DNA from: Fomitopsis serialis
Lineage: Eukaryota; Basidiomycota; Agaricomycetes; Polyporales; Fomitopsidaceae
Reading direction: 5' to 3'
Assembly: GCF_022376445.1 (NCBI RefSeq)
Contig: NW_025954970.1
Coordinates: 62,001 to 126,000, forward strand
DNA: 64,000 nt
Shown here: one piece after another, positions 54,144-64,000 of the stretch
Numbering within the stretch: position 1 is the first letter of the stretch
How the letters are laid out: each line of letters starts with the position of its first letter
Position numbers and translations under genes: made by a program
The notes under the pieces: generated by a model
Seen by the model: only the letters and a program-made list of their open reading frames with translations
The model's database searches: none
What the model was told of the DNA's origin: nothing

Positions 54144-57019
54144 ATGGACGCACTCAAATCCCTCGTGCAGCCCCTCGTCGGCGGCGGCGGAGGCTCCGTC
54201 ATCGACGGCATGAAGCTCGTCGTCCTCGGTGGCACCGTCGAGACCGCGCGACGCATGGCAAGCTCCGGCTGGTGCGTCCTCCCGCCCCCCTACTTATACG
54301 CCACGTATCGCTGACGGCTCGTGTCTTCCGTGCGTCTGCAGGTCACATTTCATAAACTGTGAGTATCGCCGTGGCCCGTCTTCTGCGGCGCAGGCAGTCG
54401 TTCATACCCGGGTTCATGTCCGGGTGTTCGCGTGGCGTTCAGTGTGTGGTGTCGAAAGCGTATCTGCCGAAGGATGTGCATGAGCCTTGTCCAGAGTTCA
54501 GTGAGGTGTCGTCACCATCAGCCTTTGTAGTTTGACGGACATACTGGCCTTCTAGGCCATTTGTAGCTACGGTATCCTTCATGGAGTGGGGTTGCTCGCG
54601 GTGCTGCCCCGCCTGCGAAAGAGGCCACACATCAGCCTGTATGCACTCGAGCGTCGTCACGTTCCCTCGCCTGTCCTTTGACCCGAAGTAGAGCGTCTCG
54701 CTGACACCCCCGCAGCATTCTTCCTGACAGCCCACTTCTCCGAAGAGGACTACCCCTACGATTGGCTGATGCTCTGGCTCTCCCGCCAGCCAGAGTGGCA
54801 GCGCTCGCGCGAGTTCGAGACGACAACGCGGACAGCGAGCCACGCCTGGGGCTCGGGCGCCGCGGACAACTCGTTCGGCGACGAGGACGACGAGAGCGAG
54901 GATGCGCCCGGCCGCGTCAAGACCCGCGTCGTCTTCCAGCCGACGACGAACACGACGCACACGATCTACTACAGAGGCCACTGGCTCCGCGTCAAGCGCG
55001 GGCGTAAGCACGACTCGGGCTGCGACATGCTCTCCGTCTCCGTCGTCGCGCGCAACAACTCGATCCTGAAGCAGCTCGTGCTCCAGGCGAAGAAGGAGTA
55101 CGAGGCGGAGGCGGTCCACCGCATACAGATCTACTTCGCCGACTCGCACGGGTGCTGGCGCTGGACGGACTCGCGGCATAAGCGGCCGATGTCGTCCATC
55201 GTGCTGAACCAGGGTGTGAAGGAGATGCTCCTCGCGGACACGAAGGACTTCCTCAAGTCTGAGAAGGTGCGTCCAAGTGCTGTGCGTCGTGTCAAGGGAC
55301 CGAGTCCTGACGTGCTTGACGCAGTGGTACGCTGACCGGGGTATCCCGTTCCGACGCGGGTACCTGTTATACGGTGTGCCCGGCTCTGGGAAGAGCTCAC
55401 TCATCCATGCGATCGCAGGAGAGCTGATGCTGGACATCTACGTCGTGTCCTTGTCTTCTTCGTGGATCAATGACAGCACACTCACGACGCTGATGGGCCG
55501 TGTCCCGGCACGGTGCATAGTATTGCTCGAAGACCTCGATGCGGCCTTCACGCGAAGCACATCACGGGATGACGCGTCTACAGGTAACCCTGAGGGAGAG
55601 AAGAGTACGACGACAGAGCCAGAGACACACACCCGTCACAGCAGCCGGCGGCATAAGGAGCAGTTGTCGGACGTCAACACGCTGTCGCTGAGTGGCCTGC
55701 TGAATGCGCTCGACGGCGTCGCCGCCTCGGAGGGGCGTATATTGTTCGCGTGAGTAAATACACACGCTCACCTCTACCCGTGTCTAACGACGCTCCGCAG
55801 TACCACTAACCACCTGGAACGCCTCGACCCTGCGCTGTCGCGGCCGGGTCGCATGGACGTCTGGGTTGAGTTCAAGAATGCGTCCAAGTGGCAAGCTGAG
55901 CTGCTCTTCCGCAACTTCTTCCCATCGACTGACGAGGACGACGTTGTGATCGAGGGCGAGCTTGAGGGTATTGAGTTGCCAACACCACCTTCCCCTTCAG
56001 CGCAGTCGTCTGGCTTCTCGTCGCTGTTCTCGTCAGGCTCTATGCCGTCCACGCCAGTGACTTCTTCGATGTCCACGCTGCCGACGCCGGAGGGCAAGGC
56101 GAAGGCGTCGTTCATTGACAACAGTCTGAGGAATCAGGCGTACCTGCCGCCACCCGTCGACGATGAGATTGCCCAGCACTCTGCGAAGCCCCTGGACGGC
56201 CAGACGCTGGCGCGGCTGGCCAAGATGTTCGCGGATGCGATCCCGGAAGAGGAATTCAGCGTGGCCGCGCTGCAGGGCTGTGAGTACCCATTTGGCGTTG
56301 ACTGATTGCCAGTTTGTGTGCGTCCGCGCGGGAGGTGCTGCGTGGTCCCCGTACGTGGGGGCGCGTGTGCTCGCGGCTCCCACGCGCTGGTGCGTTGCGG
56401 TCGAATGAGGAAAGAGAGCTGACTGGCTTGCTTTGGCGGCGCCTGTGCGTGTCCTGCAGATCTGCTGAAGAACAAGTCGCGCCCGGAGGCGGCGGCGGAG
56501 GAGGCAGCGGGGTGGGTGGTGAGCGAGCGGGAGATGAGGGAGCGGTTGAGAAAGGAGCGCGAGGCGAGGGAGCTCAAGGAAAAGCTCGAGGTGCGTTTTG
56601 CTCCCCACATATCGATTATCTGATCCTCTTGCCTTATCGGGACCCTGGCTGACATTCTCTTTTCCCTCCTCTGCCGCGTGCCCTATCAGCGCGAGAAACG
56701 GCGCAAGGACCTGCTGCTCAAGGAGAAGAAGGAGGCCGAGCTGAAGAAGAAGGAAGAGGAGGAGGTCCAGCGCCGCCTCATCGAGGAGAAGATCCGCGCA
56801 GAACAGCGCGCGCGCCTAGAAGCGGAGAAGCTCCTCGCAGAGGCTGTTGAGGCCGACAAGGAGAACGACTCACCCGCTGAGGACGGCGACGTGGACGACA
56901 ACGACGAGCAAACCCTCGAAGAGTCCTCGTCCCCCGTGGAGGAGCCCGTCTCGATGGAGGGCACGCAGTTATGGGTGAACGTCGACTCGAACGGGACGCA
57001 CGCACATGGCTCGGATTGA
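54144..57019 (+). CDS. Bcs1-like mitochondrial AAA ATPase with long C-terminal extension
   Basis: Seven exons (54144-54271, 54342-54358, 54716-55266, 55325-55749, 55801-56279, 56460-56590, 56690-57019) join in frame to 686 aa. The N-terminus has a weakly hydrophobic segment (MKLVVLGGTVETARRMA) and the Bcs1 domain (EEDYPYDWLMLWLSRQPEW, TIYYRGHWLRVKR). The AAA core has RGYLLYGVPGSGKSSLIHAI (Walker A), RCIVLLEDLDAAF (Walker B) and TTNHLERLDPALSRPGRMD. A 30-residue polar insert follows Walker B. The extra C-terminal part is a charged coiled coil (REKRRKDLLLKEKKEAELKK) ending in an acidic tail, not part of yeast Bcs1. Bcs1 moves folded Rieske protein across the inner mitochondrial membrane; this longer fungal paralog may have another substrate. 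Exon 2 is only 17 bases. Confidence 0.88.
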
Positions 57020-58047
57020 CTGCGTGCGGCTGTTCCTCAGGAGACCAGGACCGTTTCTGTCGAGGCCATGGACACTCATGATATGGACAGTCATGATCTC
57101 ACCGTATCCGCATCCGCGCAGGTTTCCTCTCTAGAGCCGCCCGCGCCGTCACGGTCCGCGACCGAGACGGTGCACGTCCGCGCCTCCGCCGCGGCCCTCG
57201 CGCGGAGGCATGCGGGCGGGTACGCACTGCTGCATCCTCTGTTCCAGTATTGCTTGCTTCATCTGTACCTATTCCTGCACGTCGCTCTGCTCGGGGAGGG
57301 CCGTACGCCTGGTGGCGCAGTGGGCAGTGAGCCTGTCGCCCGCGACGGATCTCTCGTGCACGTTTCGCGCCCCTCCCCCATCTGTCTCGCATCAGTTGTC
57401 CCCAGCAGCCGCTGGACTCGTCTCGCCTGTCATGCTGCTACCTAGTACATACAGTAGATTTGCATTGTACCTACTTGCTCGTCGTCGCATCGTAGTCAAT
57501 TAAGTAACGCCGATACACGCCCGACTTTGACTTGTCCGACGCCCGGGTGCTACTCGGCCCCTGTCAGAGTAGGTTGTTCCCACCGCCAGGGTCTTGTCGG
57601 CGTGTCGCGCGCTGCACACGTACGCTCTGAATGTACACAGCGTTGAAGAGTCAACGATCCAGGTGGGCCGAGGTGTGCGTGCCAGACACCAGCGTACGCC
57701 TGAGACGTGACCGAGCACGGAATACGGTGCAGTGGCGATGGCTGCCGCGCCTGGCGAGACGCCTAATAATTAGTAATTGGGACTCCGCACCCTTCCACAG
57801 CGCCGCGGGTGGTAGGCGCCCGGCGCCTAGCGCGCGTCGCGAGCATCCAGATTAGGCGAAACTATTTTGGCATGTTTGGACGTGGGCAGTTCCGGTCGCA
57901 TCAGGCGCGACGCCTTTTCGCACTCATCACGCTCGTTTGTCGCGGTCCTCGACCCCTCCCCGGACGCCTCCTCCTTCCTCCTCCGCCTTTCGTCTCTTTT
58001 CCGCTCTTTTCTTCCCCCACCACCCCCTCTGATTCCCCGCAGTCGCC
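57020..58047. other. Intergenic region before the G-alpha gene
   Basis: No gene is supportable. From about 57900 the plus strand is strongly pyrimidine-rich (CTCCTTCCTCCTCCGCC and TTTTCCGCTCTTTTCTTCC), typical of a transcription start and leader region of an expressed fungal gene. Confidence 0.45.
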
Positions 58048-59469
58048 ATGGGTTGTGTTCAGTCGTCTGGCATCGACGATGAGGCCAAGGCCCGTCAGTG
58101 TCCCATCATGCTTATTCACCTGCGCGCCTGTCCACTCAGCCCCGCTCCCCACAGGCAATGACGAGATTGAGAGCCAGCTCAAGCGGGACAGGATGATGGC
58201 GAAGAACGAGATTAAAATGCTGCTGTTGGGAGCTGGAGAGTCCGGCAAGGTGCGTCGCCAGGTCTGCCCCTGACTTGCCCGCAGTGGTAGCTCAACTGCC
58301 GCTCCAGTCCACGGTGCTCAAGCAGATGAAACTCATTCACCACGGCGGGTACAATGAGCAAGAGCGGGACTCTTACAAGGAGATTATATTTTCCAACACC
58401 ATTCAGTCCATGCGGTTAGTCGCTGTTACGAGACCTCGTCTGATTGCGCCTGACGCCTGTGGCTCCATAGCGCTATTCTTGAGGCCCTCCCCGTGCTCAA
58501 CATTCAGCTGTCGCCTCAGAGCGATGCGCGGAGAGCGGTTATCTTGTCCCTTCCTGTGCAGATCGAGGGCGACATGCTCCCGCCAGACGTCGCAGACGCC
58601 GTCCGCGGGCTTTGGAGGGATCCCGGTGTCAAGGATGCCGTCCGTCGGTCACGGGAGTTCCAGCTGAACGACTCCGCCATCTACTACTTCAACTCCATCG
58701 ACCGGATGTCGGCACAGGGCTACCTCCCGACAGACCAGGACATCTTGCGCTCTCGTGTCAAGACCACTGGTATTACGGAGACGACCTTCAAGGTCGGCGA
58801 GCTCACGTACAAGCTCTTCGACGTCGGAGGCCAGCGGTCAGAACGGAAAAAGTGGATTCACTGCTTCGAGAACGTGACCGCCCTGGTATTCCTGGTCTCG
58901 CTCAGCGAGTATGACCAGATGCTGTACGAAGATGAGAGCGTCGTATGTGTCACCTTCTGTTCTCCGTGATCGGATAAGTATTGACCAGTGCCACAGAACC
59001 GTATGCAAGAAGCTCTCACACTCTTCGACTCGATTTGCAATTCCAGGTGGTTTGTCAAGACATCCATCGTGAGCAGTGCAATCACCCGCGCGCACGCCCA
59101 GCAGCTGATCATCTCTCGTGGTCCTAGATCCTGTTCCTGAACAAGATCGACCTGTTTGCGGAGAAGCTCCCTCGGTCACCACTAGGCGACTACTTCCCCG
59201 ACTTCGCCGGCGGCGACAATTATGACGCTGCCTGCGACTACCTGCTGCACCGCTTCGTCTCGCTGAATCAGAGTGCGGCGACGAAACAGATCTATGCGCA
59301 CTACACATGTGCGACTGACACACAACAGATCAAATGTAAGTAATTTCGAGGCTGTATCGGCGATGATGGGGTCCGCTGACCAGTGCACCCTTCTCCACTC
59401 ATAGTCGTCCTGAGCGCCATCCAGGACATCCTCCTGCAGATCCACCTGCGGGAGTGTGGTCTCTTGTAG
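58048..59469 (+). CDS. Heterotrimeric G-protein alpha subunit (group I / GPA1-like)
   Basis: Seven exons (58048-58093, 58155-58249, 58308-58414, 58471-58942, 58997-59068, 59128-59335, 59405-59469) join to 354 aa, the usual G-alpha length. The N-terminus MGCVQSSG carries myristoylation (Gly2) and palmitoylation (Cys3) sites. GTP-binding motifs are [29 protein letters not shown] (switch I), [16 protein letters not shown] (switch II), FLNKIDLF and [12 protein letters not shown]. The end ECGLL has the Cys at position -4, as in group I (Gi-like) subunits. It acts at the plasma membrane downstream of seven-helix receptors; in basidiomycetes such subunits serve pheromone, nutrient and development signalling. 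Which pathway applies here cannot be told from sequence. Confidence 0.95.
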
Positions 59470-60745
59470 AGGCGCTCGCACAGGGTCTGCATCGTCGGGG
59501 TTTCTGGAAGCTGAATTAACCTGCATTATCTACTGTCTTATTGTCTCCTCTCCTCTTGTCTCTGGCGCCATCCGCTGTCATCCGCCACGCTCGGCTCTCT
59601 TCCCTCCTGTCCCCTCTCACTACAACTGGAGTTTTCTCTGTCCGTCCGTCACTGTCTCTCATACATTTGATGTCCTCACGTCCATGTCGCTCCTTCGTGG
59701 CTGTATACGCGCGCTGGCCACCCCTGGATCCGCATCCATATCCATGCTATATTCGTCCGGGTGTTCGTATTATTTTTTTGTTAGTTGTAGTTATGTTCGG
59801 CGCGCGCGTGGGCACCTCGCTGCTATGCGCTCGTCCTACTTTTCTTTTCCTCTTCGTTTACGAACACCTTAGTCTATATACCTTCTCGATAATACCGAGT
59901 ACCCTTGTCTCGCGATACGGACCCTTGCTGCGAAGCCCCCTGCGCCGTTGTCAAGGTGAGTGGGAACGGGGGATCTGGTAGTGGTACGGGCCGGTGTCGG
60001 TGGGGTGGGATGGTCTGGAATCTCGGCGTCTCCAGCTCTTCGCTCGGGAGTTCCACCGATGATGGAGAGGCGGGGTGACTGCTGTTCTGTCAGTAGGTGG
60101 TCTTGTCATGGGGCAGAATGGTGAGTTCACGTTGATCCACTCGGCATTTGTTAGCAACTGATTTGAATCTGCCTGTTGAGGATCTTGTGATGGTGGCTCG
60201 GGTCGCGCTCGCGGTAGCTCAACGGGGGTGAGGGGGCACCGACGCTAAGAAGGCTGAGGGCGAGCCGCTGTAACACCGCACGCGCGTACGTGGTTTCTGC
60301 TTGTGTGCGTATTGGCACTGTGGTGGTCTTCCACAGTGATCAGTGGGCGAGGGTCTTCAACGCTGTGCGTATACATATTTCACTTTCAAGTGTACGTACT
60401 GACCCTCGGGAGCAGCTGTGGACATGATTCGCACGCCGCGGTCATCATACATAACCATCACATCTTTCCACCGCAGGCTTGGGTGAGGATGGGACTGATC
60501 TGATGCCTCAGGTGTGCCACATGTGGCTCCAAAGACAACCTGCACGCATGCCAGCTGATACATATTCCGAGTAAAAGGGCGGACCTGAACACTCAGCACC
60601 ACCTACTTGACCCGCCTTGGCCACCGATGTCCCACGAGCCTTGAACGCTAAACAGGTCACGTACTTACTTGCCACCAATGTCGCCCACCGTACCTATTAA
60701 TGTCTGTTATCAAGACGCTCAGAACGCCTGTTAGAGACAGACACT
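59470..60745. other. Intergenic region after the G-alpha gene
   Basis: The first part is the likely 3' UTR of the G-alpha gene. No other gene is visible up to the Family 3 copy. Open frames at 59456-59981 are pyrimidine-rich leader-like or UTR sequence without motifs. Confidence 0.4.
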
Positions 60746-61402
60746 ATGTACCGTCAACACAGCACGTCTCGCTCGTCTCCACGTCCAGCAGCGCCTCCGC
60801 ATCCGCTGGATCGCGACTGGAGATATGTGCTCCCGCAGTACGAGTACGACATACGGCGGCTTCCTGATCATGGTTGTCGCGCCATCCAGGTCAGCGTCGT
60901 GGCGTACAGAGGATCGACCTCTGAACGCTCACGTCGGAACCGTCGCGACCTACTTCACAAGCTTTTCAACGATCTTCATCAGGTCGACCGGCGCATCGTC
61001 ATGTGCTGGAACTCTGCCCGGGATCGCTCCTTGCGTGAAACGACGCTACGATTCCACCGCGAAAGCGTCGTTCAGCGACACCACGAGCGATTGCGGATGA
61101 TACAGTGTTTCGTGGAAAGCTTCGATGGGCTCGTCTGCTTGGAGAACTGGGAGGCGATATCGATGGATGGGGTACGGAGGCCCGAGGCTGACGTGCAGAA
61201 CTATCGGGACGAGCTGCTCCATCCGCTCGTCTCCAGAATCAACTACCTGCTGGACTTAGTCCATGGCACCGACCACCTTCCGAATTTCTCAACCTCGCGA
61301 GCCGTCTATAGGAGGCTGAGGAAGGAAGTGCGGCAGTGGTGGACCATCAGGGAGGGCTTGCCGTGGGTGTACCGAAGCCCGCGAATAACAGACGGCGCAT
61401 GA
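60746..61402 (+). CDS. Family 3 protein, copy B (intact; unknown function)
   Basis: A single exon of 218 aa starts at the ATG at 60746 (MYRQHSTSRSSPRPAAPPHP). After a Ser/Pro-rich lead it has DWRYVLPQYEYDIRRLPDHG, RNRRDLLHKLFNDLHQVDRRI, MIQCFVESFDGLVCLENWEA, DVQNYRDELLHPLVSRINYL and a basic, Trp-containing C-terminus (RQWWTIREGLPWVYRSPR). It is collinear with the frameshifted copy at 10138-10735, 50 kb away. It is predicted soluble and mostly helical. I recognise no domain. It is likely a small lineage-specific family. Confidence 0.65.
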   Translation: MYRQHSTSRSSPRPAAPPHPLDRDWRYVLPQYEYDIRRLPDHGCRAIQVSVVAYRGSTSERSRRNRRDLLHKLFNDLHQVDRRIVMCWNSARDRSLRETTLRFHRESVVQRHHERLRMIQCFVESFDGLVCLENWEAISMDGVRRPEADVQNYRDELLHPLVSRINYLLDLVHGTDHLPNFSTSRAVYRRLRKEVRQWWTIREGLPWVYRSPRITDGA

Positions 61403-62641
61403 GCGCATGCTTCAAGATATATCTATAGGTCGAGCGTTAGTGATCCTCCGGCTGCGCTGGCTACTGGTGTGACTCTCTACGTGCAGCCTATGCAGACTCG
61501 GAGGTGGTTGTAACGAGCGTGCCCGCCACATGCTTAGTACATCAGCACGTAGATACATCGCGCCAGCTTGGTTGTAGTTATTCGCCTTTCCTAGCAACAC
61601 GGCCACCAGTATACGAGTCTAATTCGTGCCCGTTCTCAGCCGTTCCGCGCGACCGCAGCTGTATGACTGCCTGAGCTGACCCTGTCCACAGTGATTTCGT
61701 ACTGCCTCACTTGACTTACCAACATCGAGATTATGCTCAGTAGTATTTCAACCTATGGTTACATGATCGTCGACTAGGAGGAAAGTACTTACCGGGTAGC
61801 ATCTAGCTCACCTTAGACACCTGGTATGCCACGAGTCACCGTCGCTCAATAGGCCCACCGTGACAGACCGTGACCCAAGTACTCAACATCGAGGAGGACA
61901 AGCTCCCGGCATAGCACCGCGCGTTCGTGATATCTGCTTGTGGGCGTGTTGATCCACTGGTAATTTCTTGAAGGCGAGGGCGCCCACTTGAACCACTCTA
62001 GTGCGTGTGTTCCACCTCGAAGATAATGGATGCGAATGCTCTCAGCGAGAATTCTCCTTCGATGTAGTGTCTGGCATCCACTCGCCGTGACCAGGAAGCT
62101 ACTCGCTGAACCTGGCCTCCGACGTGTTCTGTGCTCAGGGTCTACCACAAGTCACAGCTACACAGGCTGCGTACAACTGAGGAAGCTCAACAGCAGTGTA
62201 ATCTTGACGAAGACACAATGTGGAAGCAGGTAAGACGGGAAACGCGCACAAGTATATAGCGTGTGATCTCAGTAGTAATTTTCTACGACTTCACAATATG
62301 CGACAGCCCGCAGGCGTGGTGTCTTTCAAAAGCCACCTTCGCCACACCCACTGCTCAATCAGCTATTGCCGGTGAACTAAAGAACGAAGCCCACATGCCA
62401 CCAATGTCGTCCACACACAAAGAGACAATCGAATGGCCTGTATATCAGGAGCAAACATTCATTATCTTAGGCCATGTATCGTCGCCACAGCTCTCCCCAC
62501 CGCTGGATGGCCCATCTAGCCACGCCTCCTATTTACATCCCGGATTGAGGGTGGAAGCGCGCCTTCCAGCAGTATTCCCTGCACGAGCAAGATAGAGTTA
62601 ACCTTCCCTACCATGCTCGTGCGGCCTCTGCTTGGGGCGAC
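61403..62641. other. Intergenic region
   Basis: No gene is recognisable. A GTATATAG at about 62251 looks like a TATA element on the plus strand but no coding start with support follows it. Confidence 0.4.
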
Positions 62642-63774
62642 TCATCGAGCGCTTGCTTGGGTAAACCCAGGGACGACTTTGCCCTTCTGGACGACCTTCT
62701 GTGTCTCCTCCGACTCGAAGCGCGACATGGCGAGGTTCATGGCCCCGGTCAGAATACGCTCCACGACGAGCTCCACTGGGTTGTGCTCGACATTCAAGTC
62801 GTACTTGTTGGTGTCGACGGTGAAGGGGCGAACATATTCTTCCTTGTGCAGCTCGGCAAACAGTGCGGACATGCGCATCGCCTTGAGGATAAGCCTAGCG
62901 CAGTGTTTGTATCGTTCCATGAACTCGGTGTACACCTGGTGATCGCGGGCCGATTCGTATGAAGTTTTCATGACCTAGGAAACAGGTCAGTAAGGATCAC
63001 AGAAGACTGTTTGAACTTACAGTGCAAAGCCCTTGTTTAGCCCAGTCTGCCGGATCATCAACGATCACACATCCATCGAGAGGCACCCTCTTATCCAGCT
63101 CATCGGAGACCGCTTGGGCGTCGCCACCGCCTTGCAACAGGTACCAGTATGCCCGTAGCGCGCCGACGTATACCCTCGGGCCATAAGCGATGGGCCCGCA
63201 AAGGATGCCATCGGCATGGGGGGCGTCGGCATCGATCGGCAGGTGGTAGATGCCCTCCTGGCGTAAATGCTCAGGGACGAGGTAATCGTGGGGACCCTCA
63301 CAAACCGAAACCACAGAGAAGACGTTCGGAAGAACTTCTACGGAGTTTGGCGGCCTCCGCTGTGGGACAGGGCCGGGCTCCTCATCCGACTCACTGTCGG
63401 CGTCGGTGTGACGAATCATAGCCCTGAAAGTCTGCGGTCTTATCAACTACACAGGACACACACAATCAAGCGATCTCATTCACCTTGTGCATCATGTTGA
63501 TGTTCGTCTGCGCCGTAGCGGTCTCGTGGATCACCGCGTCCACTACACTCATTCTCTTCTCGATAAAAGGATCACGTACAATCTTCTTGGGCAGCTTGAT
63601 CCGCACCTGGACGATGCCATCCGGCACCTTCTTTGTGTTAGGCTGATCGACATTGCGTGCTGCCTGAATTATACATTCTTGAAAAACGCTCTGCACATGG
63701 TCGTCAAGTAGGCATTTCCAGCCGTCTGTGACGCCTCCGGTGATTTCCTCGTGCAAATCTTTGGGGCCGCTCAT
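62642..63774 (-). CDS. Unrecognised protein, possibly incomplete at its N-terminus
   Basis: Exons 63774-63484, 63431-63021 and 62974-62642 join to 344 aa from the ATG at 63774. Sequence blocks are MSGPKDLHEEITGGVTDGWK, QVRIKLPKKIVRDPF, an acidic linker (DADSESDEEPGPVPQRRPP), LPNVFSVVSVCEGPHDYLVP, YGPRVYVGALRAYWYLLQGG and the helical tail FMERYKHCARLILKAMRMSA. The exon joins are in frame and the composition is clearly coding, but I know no family for it. Open frame continues upstream of the ATG (SDLSKLALIYIK, 63790-63960) and a GTACGT donor sits at the window edge, so a larger gene extending beyond 64000 is possible. Confidence 0.6.
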
Positions 63775-64000
63775 CGTAACTAGGATACCGGCCTGCGGAT
63801 AGAATTGAAACCTTTATGTAGATGAGCGCGAGCTTTGACAGATCAGATTCCGAACGCAGCACACCAGAAATGGCGCAGAAGGTCTGGATTGCGGTCCAGG
63901 ACGGCGCAGAGCTCGACCCGCTCTCTGACCGACAAACGCGTTCACTGCAAAATTGAAGTGAGCAGGACACCATATGAGCCAGTCAACAAACGTACTGTAC

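Noticed and set aside
54439..55437. 332-codon minus-strand open frame
   Set aside because: It is the antisense shadow of the Bcs1-like AAA gene, whose exons join in frame with Walker motifs.
63826..63957. Short plus-strand frame starting MSASFDRSDSERSTPE
   Set aside because: It overlaps a probable upstream exon of the minus-strand gene at 62642-63774 and has no supporting motif.
1..64000. CRISPR arrays, rRNA genes, bacterial operon features, intact transposons
   Set aside because: None seen. Intron-rich genes show this is nuclear fungal DNA, and no transposase or reverse transcriptase motifs or paired terminal repeats were recognised.

Overview
The window is nuclear DNA of a basidiomycete fungus, most likely an agaricomycete of the wood-decay polypore type. 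Nearly all introns are 50-65 bases with GT(R)NGT donors, and several have CTAAC or CTGAC branch sites. There is a G-alpha subunit, a mitochondrial Bcs1-type AAA ATPase, a Dap1-type cytochrome b5-like protein and a polyporopepsin-like leader. All exon joins were read by eye.

Layout. 0-3 kb: a stranded first exon of a secreted aspartic protease faces an intact zf-HIT gene (box C/D snoRNP assembly type). 3-10.7 kb: lineage-specific paralogs (cluster A). 11.3-13.7 kb: an API5-like gene. 13.9-18.3 kb (-): an ArAE/DUF2421-type membrane protein. 19.1-20.2 kb: an OB-fold-like protein. 21.3-23.6 kb (-): a Zn2Cys6 regulator. 23.6-30.9 kb: about 7.3 kb with no gene I can support. 30.9-32.8 kb (-): a secreted GH18 chitinase. 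33.8-38.3 kb (-): cluster B. 39-41 kb: repeats and debris. 41.0-44.9 kb (-): a vWA-domain protein and a PHO84/Git1-like MFS transporter. 45.9-48.9 kb (-): cluster C. 50.1 kb: Dap1-like. 50.7-54.1 kb: gene-poor with degenerate repeats. 54.1-57.0 kb: Bcs1-like. 58.0-59.5 kb: G-alpha. 60.7 kb: a distant copy of one cluster A family. 62.6-63.8 kb (-): an unrecognised gene that probably continues past the window.

The most interesting content is a repeated gene cassette. Family 1 (about 290-340 aa, internal repeat, DAPSLLLA-like C-terminal motif) lies just upstream of Family 2 (about 440-450 aa, two CDWIDCPxC motifs and a VAVMLGLV C-terminus) on the same strand. This arrangement occurs three times. 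In clusters A and B it is preceded by a third, shorter relative (Family 1b). Each of the seven recognisable complete genes has one intron of about 60 bases, and each carries a related promoter block about 100-170 bases before its ATG: a CGCG, a GGCGCC-like core and a TAAAGGAC-like box. This suggests co-regulated, recently duplicated genes of unknown function. Cluster A looks decayed: its Family 1 and Family 2 copies each have a one-base frameshift in a homopolymer, its Family 1b copy is degenerate, and the neighbouring Family 3 gene is also frameshifted. Family 3 (10.1 kb and 60.7 kb) is a separate unknown paralog pair.

The remaining genes are ordinary housekeeping, signalling and secretion genes with no obvious shared pathway.
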